Source: Lepidonotus clava
Lineage: Eukaryota; Annelida; Polychaeta; Phyllodocida; Polynoidae
Assembly (NCBI GenBank): GCA_936440205.1
Contig: OW387136.1
Span: 30,981,927-31,045,926, forward strand
Direction of reading: 5' to 3'
DNA: 64,000 nucleotides
Shown here in pieces: positions 19,251 through 28,160 of this stretch. How positions within the stretch are numbered: the stretch's first letter is position 1; each line of letters starts with the position of its first letter. The translations under genes were made by a program, and so were the position numbers. The notes beneath the pieces were generated by a model. That model saw only the letters and a program-made list of their open reading frames with translations, had not been told where the DNA came from and made no database searches.

Positions 19251-20822
19251 TCATATTATAACTTCATAGACTGTCCCTGGGTCCTTTTCAGGTGCTCCTG
19301 GTCTCACAGTTTTTTGAGTAGTGCCCGGTCCAGTTGCAGTGGAGGTAGATGGAGTTGATCTAGGAGGGGCGTTTGGGACCGCGCTATGTCTCAGCACTTG
19401 TTGAGGCCAGTCCGCTCCGACATCGGACCAACCAGCGTCGACGAGGCGTGGCACTCCCATGGGCACCGGAGTGGCTAATCCTGATGAATACCTTAAGAGT
19501 CTGGCCCTAGTGTTATACTTCAAGTTACTCATCATTAAGCGGGCAAATTTCTTGGACACTCTCAAGGTATCTGGCAGTGGCACATTAGATGGTCGTTGCC
19601 CCGGTCTGGTCGCCGCTCCCATCAGCTGCGCTCCCCAGGTAACGGTAAGAGTGAACTTTAAGCACAGTTGGTTAACCAGCACGTCCTTGATTAGCACATA
19701 GCCCTCGGTGTATGTATGATCGGCAGGCATGGCTAATTCTCCCAGAAAAATTGTCTCCATTAAATGTGGATTCACGAACTGTACATACAACCCATCCACG
19801 GTCTTCCGCCTGATGCGCTTCCATTTGCGCCATACGAGGACCACAATGGCGATGACCAGTATAGCCAGCAGTATAGCTAGTACGGCCACCGCGGTAGGAT
19901 TGGCTGTAGTGTCCGGACATCCCGTGAGTGTTCTCTCCTGGGTTAACAATTCCTTTGGGTCGGCTGCCTCCAGGGCCATGGCCCGAGGCAGAGTCATGGC
20001 CAGTCCAGCGAGAGCAGCTTTACCTTGGTGTCTCCTCCAGCACTTCCAGAGGATACACCCAATTATTGTTACTGCCACTACTATGCAGAAGATCGTGAGA
20101 AGACCGAAACCGCCTCGAAAGTTCCCTATAGAGAACCATGGGGCTTCCTTGTTCACTTCATACCGGTCAGTAGCCTTCTTAATACCCTTAGCCAAGTCCT
20201 TCCGGTGCTTCTGGATTCGCTTCGCCAGAGAGGGCACAGGTATCCTGACCTTCAGATTCTCCTCGATCTCTAACAGTTCCTTTCTGATCTTTTCAGGGAT
20301 AGGGTCTGACTCTAGCATAGTAGGTTCATGCTCGGACCTGGTAAAGTTCGTGTCCCATCCCTTCACATGACGCGCCGCTTCCAGTAGGTCGTTATGAGGG
20401 TACACGACCGTCGTGATCCTGGTGTGTCGGTCACAGTTTCTCAGACTATACGGGATCCAGGACCCTTGCGTCTGAAAGGCACAGTCACATTCCACCTGGA
20501 CACGCGCATAGTTCTCTATGTTCACCTCCACGGCGGGCTGATTCCTGCAGATCATCTGACCCCGAGTATCGGCACTGACCACTAACATGTCCCCACCATC
20601 CAGATACACAGCCATTTCCCCAAAATCCGCTTCCAATAGGTAGTCCAGTTTACATTTTTTCTGTATAGCGACGTCATCCCACCTCAGCAATGCGGCAGTG
20701 CAGGTGTTATCCGTGATCTTTTTCATGTAGGGCAGGTCCTTGCAAAGCGTGATGGTTTGCCCATAACAACCTGACCAACTGCCGCTAGCCAGCGGTACAT
20801 AGTATTGGCGGGACTTGGACAT
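19251..20822 (-). CDS. env: env-like membrane protein ORF with two membrane spans
   Basis: About 523 codons from the ATG at 20,820-20,822. Cysteine-rich first part (about residues 1-130), then a helical charged stem (E-L-L-E-I-E-E-N-L-K near 185-195). A membrane span starting F-G-L-L-T-I-F-C-I-V-V-A-V near 235-260 is followed by a Lys/Arg-Trp-rich stop-transfer stretch. A second span (L-A-I-L-L-A-I-L-V-I-A-I-V-V-L-V near 315-335) precedes K-W-K-R-I-R-R-K. The tail is proline/serine/threonine-rich. The position after pol and the stem-plus-anchor layout match envelope proteins of errantivirus-like Ty3/gypsy elements. Env assignment is inferred from position and topology, not from a family signature. 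Confidence 0.6.
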   Translation of the reverse strand: MSKSRQYYVPLASGSWSGCYGQTITLCKDLPYMKKITDNTCTAALLRWDDVAIQKKCKLDYLLEADFGEMAVYLDGGDMLVVSADTRGQMICRNQPAVEVNIENYARVQVECDCAFQTQGSWIPYSLRNCDRHTRITTVVYPHNDLLEAARHVKGWDTNFTRSEHEPTMLESDPIPEKIRKELLEIEENLKVRIPVPSLAKRIQKHRKDLAKGIKKATDRYEVNKEAPWFSIGNFRGGFGLLTIFCIVVAVTIIGCILWKCWRRHQGKAALAGLAMTLPRAMALEAADPKELLTQERTLTGCPDTTANPTAVAVLAILLAILVIAIVVLVWRKWKRIRRKTVDGLYVQFVNPHLMETIFLGELAMPADHTYTEGYVLIKDVLVNQLCLKFTLTVTWGAQLMGAATRPGQRPSNVPLPDTLRVSKKFARLMMSNLKYNTRARLLRYSSGLATPVPMGVPRLVDAGWSDVGADWPQQVLRHSAVPNAPPRSTPSTSTATGPGTTQKTVRPGAPEKDPGTVYEVII

Positions 20823-20870
20823 AGCCACACTTTTAGGCAGATTAACAATTTGGAGAGCGTCCTTCTTTTG

Positions 20871-22010
20871 TCATCCTCTAACTGGCACCGGCACAGGGAA
20901 GGTCAGTACCTCGTAGACCCTAAACAAGTGTTCGTCGGCCACAACCGGCACCCGCACATACACTATTAGTTCTTGGGTAGTTTCATCAAATTTAAATGAG
21001 GGCTGGCTGTTTTCATAATAGAAAGAGGGGTCCGTGAACGCCACATGGAATCTGGGGTGGATTCCCTTCAGATACCTGTTGACTTCCAGGACCGCTCCCA
21101 CCATATATTGGCGAGGTACCAAATCCATGGTCAGTTGACCCCGTGTCAGATGTTGCACACCTTTCCTGAACACGCGCGTTTGCTCGATTAACGACTGGAG
21201 ATAAACCATCTCTCCCAGTTTGTCTTCCAGAGCTACAGGTATCATGTTCAGGTATAACTCCATCCAGTCCACCTTATGTTGGACGAGCCTCATTCTTCGG
21301 CGAGTTCCATTATGTGCCTTATTTAGCGACTTCAGATTATCCAATAGACCTATCACGACGTGGTTAACCTTTTCTATTGCCTCGTCATGCTTATCGTTCA
21401 TTAGTGCCAGGTCTTCGATCATCTGGTCAGAGGACTCCTGTAACACCCTAATCAGTTCCCTATTGTATTTTACGTCAGCAGAGAGTCCCCTGTTCCACGA
21501 GGTTGGAATTGGGAAGGATGGCCATCCCGGATCGTCTATCATGAGGGGTAGCTTCTTCATCCTTTTAACCCTTCCACCCAAACCTGGTTCTGGCCCTTGG
21601 GCCTGAGGCCTCTGCCGGGTGTTCTTAATTAGGGAGCTTAAGGTTTCATTGAGAATTTCCCTATACCGACCTCTGAGCGCCTGCGATGTCTGATCCATCC
21701 AATTCACTAGCGACCTGACACGGTAACAGGCTCGGTCGAGAGCGTCTCCTCCCTCTGGGTACCTATGACAGACTTGGCCAAAGGTAGCTTTGATGAAGGA
21801 GCGTTTTTGGGGAATGGTGATCAGAAAACCTTGTCGGACGTGGGTGATATCCGCAGTGGACATTAGCTTTCCAGGTTTTAGCACCACCCCATATCGTTCT
21901 AGGGCTATAACTTCCGCGTTAGGGGCTAGCCCGTCAGCTGGGCTGGAGTGATTTCGTAGCCCCCCAATGGCTCCCACGATGACCAGGGCAAATAGTATTA
22001 ACAACCTCAT
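20871..22010 (-). CDS. env: env-like ORF with signal peptide and furin-type site
   Basis: 379 codons from the ATG at 22,008-22,010. The N-terminus (M-R-L-L-I-L-F-A-L-V-I-V-G-A-I-G-G) is a clear signal peptide. Near residues 155-160 lies R-V-K-R, a furin-type cleavage motif like that separating surface and fusion parts of retroviral and baculovirus-F/errantivirus envelopes. Residues about 180-270 form long helices with heptads (L-N-M-I-P-V-A-L-E-D-K-L), as in class I fusion proteins. No membrane anchor in this ORF. It is followed at once by another membrane-protein ORF. A donor-like GGGTGAGTT lies about 40 nt before the start; relatives express env from a spliced RNA. Confidence 0.65.
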   Translation of the reverse strand: MRLLILFALVIVGAIGGLRNHSSPADGLAPNAEVIALERYGVVLKPGKLMSTADITHVRQGFLITIPQKRSFIKATFGQVCHRYPEGGDALDRACYRVRSLVNWMDQTSQALRGRYREILNETLSSLIKNTRQRPQAQGPEPGLGGRVKRMKKLPLMIDDPGWPSFPIPTSWNRGLSADVKYNRELIRVLQESSDQMIEDLALMNDKHDEAIEKVNHVVIGLLDNLKSLNKAHNGTRRRMRLVQHKVDWMELYLNMIPVALEDKLGEMVYLQSLIEQTRVFRKGVQHLTRGQLTMDLVPRQYMVGAVLEVNRYLKGIHPRFHVAFTDPSFYYENSQPSFKFDETTQELIVYVRVPVVADEHLFRVYEVLTFPVPVPVRG

Positions 22011-22156
22011 TGTCACTGTTTATAGTATACCTCCGAGGAAGCCAAAGTTTGTAACTCACCCAGGAACACTACCACAATTAAGTTGCCACTGTTCTTCTTC
22101 GCACAATTATCAGCCACGCGCCAAAGTACGCCTCCCTTGTTGGCCTTTTAATCCGC

Positions 22157-22726
22157 TTAGTTCGGGACATGTTCATAAAGGCTCCGCCCGCTGGCATTCA
22201 CAACGCGCTTGATGGTTCCAGTCTCGTCCTTCGTAACTGTGATCATTAGATTCCTCATACGTTCGCAGGACGAAGCGCGCATTGCTCTGAGGGGTTTGGG
22301 GCCAGCAGGCTCCAATCCTGGGCGGCCCCCGTTGGTTCGTACGACGGCTGATTTAGTGGGAACAGTTGCGGTACCTGTGGGGGATTTGTTGTCTGAGGCT
22401 GGTTCGGCCACAGGGGTCCCCCCGGTGGGTTGGTTGGCGCCCACTGCTGTTGATTCCATAGCAGTGGCGACGGACTGACGTTGCAGCTCGGCGTCAAGCT
22501 GCTCAAGTCTAAACAGGCGGGGTCCGCGGGCTGCAAGTGGTGGAGGAGGGGAGTCTTTGTCGGCTCGGCTCCCACCGGTGGGGTTGGTGCATGTTGCTCG
22601 GGCGCTGACTCCACCCTTGCTCCCGGTACGACGGCGGCCAAGTGTTCTTGCCCCACTTGCTTTTCCTGTGTGGGCAGAGGTTGGCCGCTTCTTGTTGTCC
22701 GCCGTCCTGTGTCTCCCCCGACGCAT
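22157..22726 (-). CDS. small basic, proline/threonine-rich ORF (accessory)
   Basis: 189 codons from the ATG at 22,724-22,726. Very basic N-terminus (M-R-R-G-R-H-R...R-R-R-T-G-S-K), disordered middle, and a more ordered C-terminus (I-T-V-T-K-D-E-T-G-T-I-K-R). It overlaps the 295-codon frame 22,255-23,142 in another frame. One of the two may be a shadow. No family recognised. Confidence 0.35.
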   Translation of the reverse strand: MRRGRHRTADNKKRPTSAHTGKASGARTLGRRRTGSKGGVSARATCTNPTGGSRADKDSPPPPLAARGPRLFRLEQLDAELQRQSVATAMESTAVGANQPTGGTPVAEPASDNKSPTGTATVPTKSAVVRTNGGRPGLEPAGPKPLRAMRASSCERMRNLMITVTKDETGTIKRVVNASGRSLYEHVPN

Positions 22727-23142
22727 TTAGAAGTTTGACTGGGATTTTGTATAAATGGAGCGACCTGGGCCTTAACCTCAGCTAACTGTTTGTCCAACTT
22801 AGGCACTTCCAGCCCCACTGTCCGCCTAATTTCGTCAACAGTCTCAAATAATTGGAACAGTGGTTGAGTCAGATCCCAAAACCACCCGGCCTGGATTTGT
22901 ACAGGTCTGGCGGCAATGTCTCCCTTTTGGGCCGGCCTTGCCACCACAGTCAGCTTTGGCTCGGGCTCCGAGTCACTCACCTCAGATAGGCAGTAAAAGT
23001 CTTTGTTCACCGTCTTCTTTTTGGCTGCTGCTGATCCGGTAGCTTTCTTTAGATCCTCCGGTGGCTGCCCTGCTGGGCCGTCGGGCCGGTGTCCTCGGTT
23101 TCTTTCGCGCAACTTCGGTATCGGTAGAGTCCGGGCGGACAC
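22255..23142 (-). CDS. proline/glutamine-rich ORF between pol and env (accessory)
   Basis: 295 codons without a convincing ATG near its start, so it may be entered by splicing or be part of a larger spliced product. Basic N-terminal third, one ordered segment (W-F-W-D-L-T-Q-P-L-F-Q-L-F-E-T-V-D-E-I-R near 85-105, heptad-like), then a P/Q/N-rich tail. A donor-like GAGGTGAGT on the minus strand occurs near 22,974-22,982. It overlaps 22,157-22,726. Its role is unknown; location in the pol-env interval resembles where complex retroviruses keep accessory genes. Confidence 0.4.
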   Translation of the reverse strand: MSARTLPIPKLRERNRGHRPDGPAGQPPEDLKKATGSAAAKKKTVNKDFYCLSEVSDSEPEPKLTVVARPAQKGDIAARPVQIQAGWFWDLTQPLFQLFETVDEIRRTVGLEVPKLDKQLAEVKAQVAPFIQNPSQTSKCVGGDTGRRTTRSGQPLPTQEKQVGQEHLAAVVPGARVESAPEQHAPTPPVGAEPTKTPLLHHLQPADPACLDLSSLTPSCNVSPSPLLWNQQQWAPTNPPGGPLWPNQPQTTNPPQVPQLFPLNQPSYEPTGAAQDWSLLAPNPSEQCALRPANV

Positions 23143-23237
23143 CGCCCCGGCCTGGCCAGCCCCACCGCCTAAGATTCTGGGGTGGACGCTTCTTGGTACC
23201 TTCCTTCCCGGTTGCCTTTTCTTTCATCTGGCGTGCT

Positions 23238-23555
23238 TTAGAAGAAAGGTCCTACAAACATCCCTCGAGTGGGCACCGCCCTCCGGTATGGGCGGTTAAC
23301 TCGCTTCCTCCTCAGAGGGACTATGATCCTCCCCTCCGGATCCTCAGGGAAAGTTGTAGTTCCCTTTGGATTACTGTGGGGCCGGAGGGCCAGGCAGTTC
23401 CCCATGAGTCGGAGGTATTTGTATTCTGGCTCGAAATTTCGTCTATCTGCCCTAGGAGAAGTTGGAAGTTGAAAATTGTCTATCTCCAACTTTTGTCCGG
23501 GGATAGAATCAATGTCTATCTCCGTTTCCTCCAGTGGTTGGGCTAGGCAAGGCAA
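23238..23555 (-). CDS. 105-codon ORF just after pol (accessory, uncertain)
   Basis: Acidic first half (E-T-E-I-D-I-D-S-I-P-G) and a basic second half (L-R-R-K-R-V-N-R-P-Y-R-R). No ATG near the beginning of the open frame. It follows pol by about 325 nt. It is supported only by composition and position. Confidence 0.25.
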   Translation of the reverse strand: MPCLAQPLEETEIDIDSIPGQKLEIDNFQLPTSPRADRRNFEPEYKYLRLMGNCLALRPHSNPKGTTTFPEDPEGRIIVPLRRKRVNRPYRRAVPTRGMFVGPFF

Positions 23556-23880
23556 TCACCTGAAGTGACTGTACAGGATCAGAGTTGCGGGCCGACTGGT
23601 AGATCGGCGCGGATCCCACGAAATTATAACTGATCCGCCTGCCCGTGTCGTCTCCATATTTGGAGCTGTATTTTGTTTCAGGTGGGGAACGCTTGTATCC
23701 GGTCCCAGGAGATGACGCCAACCACTGGCATCTCCCCCGGTGTGCGCACCCTCCCCCTTCTGCCACGCCCCTGGGCGCGGCGAGGTGACCGTGAGGTAGG
23801 CCACCTGTTCCATTAGCGTTGATGCTAACGGTGCCGCTCCGCCGAGCTTTTATTTTCACAGGGCGGCATGGTTTCCTGCA

Positions 23881-26800
23881 TTAATCATCCATGTCGTCGC
23901 TTTCCCCGTCGTTGAACAGAGCGGCGTAGTTAGGCCGATGGTTCCGACGCAAGTTATAGCCACCTTTCGTCGGGACATGGCCCTCATCTGTTTTTCCTGG
24001 GCTCAGTACCGATGTATCCGAGATCGGTGCATCACCGCAGGGCAGTTTTATGGGCTTGTTATTGCCTGGAGGGGATCTCCCCACCAGCGGCTGGTTTTTG
24101 CCCCTTCGTTTAGCTCGTTTGCGTTTCCTCTGTCCATTAGCGCCGGCTGCTTCCCGTCCACAGGCGGCTTTGTTAGGAACAAAGGATGAGTTTGGTAACA
24201 GTGCGGTGTCCGCACTGGCGCCCTGACCATCAGTGAATTGCCCATCTGACTCTGCTAAATCAGTGGGACTTGGACCAGGTTTTTGTGTAGGTACCTCCCC
24301 GGCCATTGGAATTGCATCATGCTCACGGGGACCGGTCGTTCCCGATGAGTTTTCAGTCTCAGCACCCCTAGTTTTGCCTCCTTTTTTGGCAATTTCACCC
24401 GACGGGGTGTGATGCAATTCAGGGTTTCGGTCAGGATCTGCCCCTTTTGAGTTAGTTGTTATTGCTTCTCTCACCAGTTTGGGTATAACATGAGGGACAG
24501 CTGGGGACCAATGTCCATGTGCAGGCTTAAGTTTCGAAATATTCACCAAATGCGGTATTTGTTTCCCAGTTTTCAGCGACACTAGTCTAACGAGATGATC
24601 CCCCTTAGTTTCAATCACCCGGTAGGGCCCAGTGTACCTGTTTGAGAACTTAGACGCTTTGTTTTCGCTAGCTAAAGGGTCATACATGTACACCATGTCT
24701 CCTTCATACATTTGAGTAGGCCGTGCCCGCTCATCAATTCGTACCCTCAAGTCCTTTTCATAGTTTTGAACTACCCGTTCTGCCATATTCCTAAACATAG
24801 CAATATTGTCTTTTGTTTGCATGAAGAATTCACAGTCATTCAGCGTTTCAGGGATTGTTCCCTGCTCAGGCATTCCCATGCTGATTGGATCTCTGCCAAA
24901 CAGTAGGGTGTGAGGACTGTATCCCGACCGTACACTGATCGTGGACCGAACCGTCCATAACGCTATGGGAAGCAGATCAGTCCAATTACAGTGATCATCA
25001 GGAATATAATATGCGATCAGGTTCTCGATTGTTTTATGTAACCTTTCCACTCGAGCGTTGCCTGTTGGCATTCGCCCGGTGGTGAACGTTTGTTTGCACG
25101 CTAGTCGTGTGGTAATTTCCCGGAATAGCCCTGAGAGGAAGGCTGCTCCCCGGTCTGTGTGCAGGCGGTTTACCCGTCCATACCGGCACACTATTCCGGT
25201 TAGGAAACAGTTGGCCGCGGTCTGCGCGGTTGAATCTTTCGTGGTGAAAGCCTCTGGCCATCCGGTTAATAAGTCTATGAAGGTCATGATATATTTTGAC
25301 CCATCCCTAGCCCTCTTTAATGGCCCGATAAAATCACACTGAACCACCTCAAAGGGTCGGGTTGGTCTCTCCCAAGACTTAGCTAAGGCCTTGAAATGTG
25401 GGGCCCGCCTCCTCAGAGAGCAGGTCTCACAAGCTTTCACATAGTCTACTATATCGGCGTTCATGTTCCGCCAGTAGAATCTCTCAGAGATTTTGGTAGT
25501 AAGGTTACTGATCCCTAGATGTCCTCCGGCTAAGATGTCATTATGTAACAGTCTCAGGACTTTGGGAATTAACTTTCCTGGAACTATCATACGGGGTTTT
25601 AGTCTTACCAGTTGGTCTTGGTGTTTGTTATACCTTTTGACGTTGAACCTACAAAGCACTCCTGGTGCTACCATTCCCACAAAATCAGCTTGGTCCATTA
25701 TTCGCCTAGCTTCAAGGGGATCTGGCGGTAGGTCTCCGTCCTGAAGGTAGTCTATCAATTGCGCGCACTCTGCATCTTGGAGTTGCGCGTTTATTACCGT
25801 AGCCACAGAAAGCTCTTCATCCTGAATTTCGGCCTCAAATAATTCACATCCCACAGCGGGCTCATATTCTTCACCTGGGACATGTTCATGATAGACCCTA
25901 GACAAATAGTCCGGTAGAAAATGAGTCGCTCCTGGCTCATAGATGATTTCAAAATCAAAATCTGATAGCGCTAAAGCCCACCGTCTCAGCCGGGCTGACG
26001 GGGCTTTGTAGGCACTTTGTAGTAGGGGGATCAACGGTTTGTGATCAGTCACTATTGTGATTTTAGCTCCCTGCAACATGTCCTCATAGTTCTTAATACT
26101 TTTAATTACTGCCAGAGCCTCTTTCTCTGTTACCGAGTAATTTAATTCGGCGTCACGGAGGGTACACCCCCAGAAAGCGACCGGACGATAGATTTCATCT
26201 AGTTTGTGACAAACCGCTGCACCGCACGCGGCGTCTGATGCATCGGTTAATAAATAGAAATGCCCTCCTATATCTGGATGAATTAGCAAGGGCGGCGAGG
26301 TCAGCAGTTTCTTTAACTGTTGAAACGCCTCCTCGCAGGCCTCCGTCCATTCAAAAGAGACTTCTTTCTTTAGCAGCCGGTTTAAAGGCTTTGCTAGATC
26401 AGCGAAATTAGGGACAAACGGTCGGTAGTAGTTACATAACCCCAGAAAGGATTTGATAGTTTTCACATTATGCGGGCGGTTAAAGGCTGTGATCTTTTCT
26501 GTGGTAACCTTTTGTGTAGCCACCCCTTCGGCGTTTACTACGTGGCCGAGGAAATTAATCTCACTGCGGCACCACTCACACTTAGACGGTTTCAGTTTGA
26601 GGTTGGCTCTCGCTAAAGCTTGGAGAACCACCTCAACACTCGCCAGGTGTTCGTCAAAGGTAGTGTCGTAGACGATTACGTCGTCTAAATATGCTAAGCA
26701 TGTTCTAGGAATCAAGCCTTTTAGCGCAATGGCCATCACCTTGGTAAACTGCCAAGGCGCGCCAACTAAGCCGAAAGGTACAGGCTTATACTGATATACA

Positions 26801-28140
26801 CCCATTGGGGTTTCGAAGGCAGTATATTTTCTACTGTCTTCTTCGATTACACATTGATGATAGCCGCTCAACAGATCTAAAGCTGTCCACATAGTGGGTT
26901 TCTTGTAAGCCATATATAAGAAAAGTGATCGAGCTGTAGGCATTGGGAATTTATCTTTGAAAGTGACTTGATAAAGCATGCGAAAGTCTGTACAGAGCCT
27001 AGGTTTGCCATCTTTCTTCTGCACTACTACCAGCGGGCTTCGCCAAGCCGACTCGCTGGGTTCTATGACACCTATATCTATAAGTTGCCTAACTTGTTCA
27101 TCGATGATATCCATTTTCTGTGGAGAGTATCGGTACGGTCTAGAACTTATTACTCCCTGCGACTCATCCACAATGATTCTCATCGGCGCTATTTCACAGT
27201 GACCTAACTCTTCCATCGAGAACGCTAGCGCATCTCTGTTGTTATTAAGCATTTGTCTAAACCTTACCTTTTGTTCTTCATTTAAGCACGACTCGGTTAG
27301 GTCTATTTTGCTTACATTCTCATCCATTTCACCTCGGGGTTTCTCCTCAGAGGATTTACTTTCCATTTGCACTGCGTCTTTCATTACTTCTACAGAAATC
27401 CTACAGATGGACATTGGGGTCTCTGTTTTAGTTAGATAACACAAGTCTAGGAACTCTTCTATCTGATCTTGATTTACCTCAGGCACTGCGCATTCTTCTG
27501 CAAAAGCTAACACTTCATGTGGAGTGATTTCTTGCATTTCGTCTAGCGGATTCATGACTTTAATCCACCACTGACTTCCCACCGTATTCACGCACCCCTC
27601 CACTAGGACAGGTGCAGTTACTGCCGGTGCGCAGTAAGCTACTGGTGAGTCTAACCCCAGCGGCTCTCGGGTGGTAACCGGTATGATGCATTCATTTCCC
27701 GGCGGAATTTTCACTGTTTCTTTGCTAACTATAGGGTTTCCACAAAACACTTCTATCTTTGCGCCTGGTAGAGATAAATCTGAACGAAGCACTGTTAATA
27801 AGTTTCTACCGATTACTATAGAGTGGCATAGATCGTCCACTATGTTGAAATCATAGCAAACCACTGATCCCTGGATTGAAAACTTACACCTAATTTGTTC
27901 TAGTATCACTTGAGACGAATTGTCTGCCAAACTGATGTTTCCTTTCGATACTTTCCATTCATCTAGAATGCATTGTTTAGGGATCTGCTGCTTACAAAAG
28001 GTAGACATGAAGCAATCGCTCGCCCCGGTGTCTACCAAAGACTTAACCTCTTTCTGATCATTAAATCTTAGCGTTAAGAAAAATGCTTCGTCTCCTATCT
28101 CTCTTCTAGCCGGTCCGTCCACTGCGCCTAATTCTATCAT
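23881..28140 (-). CDS. pol: Pol polyprotein of the giant element
   Basis: 1,419 codons from the ATG at 28,138-28,140. Protease V-D-T-G-A-S near residue 37; reverse transcriptase with A-Y-L-D-D-V near 483; RNase H L-T-D-A-S-D-A near 632; integrase with H-x-G...C-E-T-C zinc site near 870-915 and the D, D, E residues near 932, 993 and 1,030; GPY/F module (T-G-P-Y-R-V-I-E) near 1,170; then a roughly 200-residue basic, disordered tail (R-K-R-K-R-A-K-R-R-G-K). Domain order and GPY/F place it in Ty3/gypsy. It follows gag by only about 20 nt, so Pol is probably made by a read-through or re-initiation type of event seen in this family. Confidence 0.93.
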   Translation of the reverse strand: MIELGAVDGPARREIGDEAFFLTLRFNDQKEVKSLVDTGASDCFMSTFCKQQIPKQCILDEWKVSKGNISLADNSSQVILEQIRCKFSIQGSVVCYDFNIVDDLCHSIVIGRNLLTVLRSDLSLPGAKIEVFCGNPIVSKETVKIPPGNECIIPVTTREPLGLDSPVAYCAPAVTAPVLVEGCVNTVGSQWWIKVMNPLDEMQEITPHEVLAFAEECAVPEVNQDQIEEFLDLCYLTKTETPMSICRISVEVMKDAVQMESKSSEEKPRGEMDENVSKIDLTESCLNEEQKVRFRQMLNNNRDALAFSMEELGHCEIAPMRIIVDESQGVISSRPYRYSPQKMDIIDEQVRQLIDIGVIEPSESAWRSPLVVVQKKDGKPRLCTDFRMLYQVTFKDKFPMPTARSLFLYMAYKKPTMWTALDLLSGYHQCVIEEDSRKYTAFETPMGVYQYKPVPFGLVGAPWQFTKVMAIALKGLIPRTCLAYLDDVIVYDTTFDEHLASVEVVLQALARANLKLKPSKCEWCRSEINFLGHVVNAEGVATQKVTTEKITAFNRPHNVKTIKSFLGLCNYYRPFVPNFADLAKPLNRLLKKEVSFEWTEACEEAFQQLKKLLTSPPLLIHPDIGGHFYLLTDASDAACGAAVCHKLDEIYRPVAFWGCTLRDAELNYSVTEKEALAVIKSIKNYEDMLQGAKITIVTDHKPLIPLLQSAYKAPSARLRRWALALSDFDFEIIYEPGATHFLPDYLSRVYHEHVPGEEYEPAVGCELFEAEIQDEELSVATVINAQLQDAECAQLIDYLQDGDLPPDPLEARRIMDQADFVGMVAPGVLCRFNVKRYNKHQDQLVRLKPRMIVPGKLIPKVLRLLHNDILAGGHLGISNLTTKISERFYWRNMNADIVDYVKACETCSLRRRAPHFKALAKSWERPTRPFEVVQCDFIGPLKRARDGSKYIMTFIDLLTGWPEAFTTKDSTAQTAANCFLTGIVCRYGRVNRLHTDRGAAFLSGLFREITTRLACKQTFTTGRMPTGNARVERLHKTIENLIAYYIPDDHCNWTDLLPIALWTVRSTISVRSGYSPHTLLFGRDPISMGMPEQGTIPETLNDCEFFMQTKDNIAMFRNMAERVVQNYEKDLRVRIDERARPTQMYEGDMVYMYDPLASENKASKFSNRYTGPYRVIETKGDHLVRLVSLKTGKQIPHLVNISKLKPAHGHWSPAVPHVIPKLVREAITTNSKGADPDRNPELHHTPSGEIAKKGGKTRGAETENSSGTTGPREHDAIPMAGEVPTQKPGPSPTDLAESDGQFTDGQGASADTALLPNSSFVPNKAACGREAAGANGQRKRKRAKRRGKNQPLVGRSPPGNNKPIKLPCGDAPISDTSVLSPGKTDEGHVPTKGGYNLRRNHRPNYAALFNDGESDDMDD

Positions 28141-28160
28141 GGAATGAACGGACCCATCCT

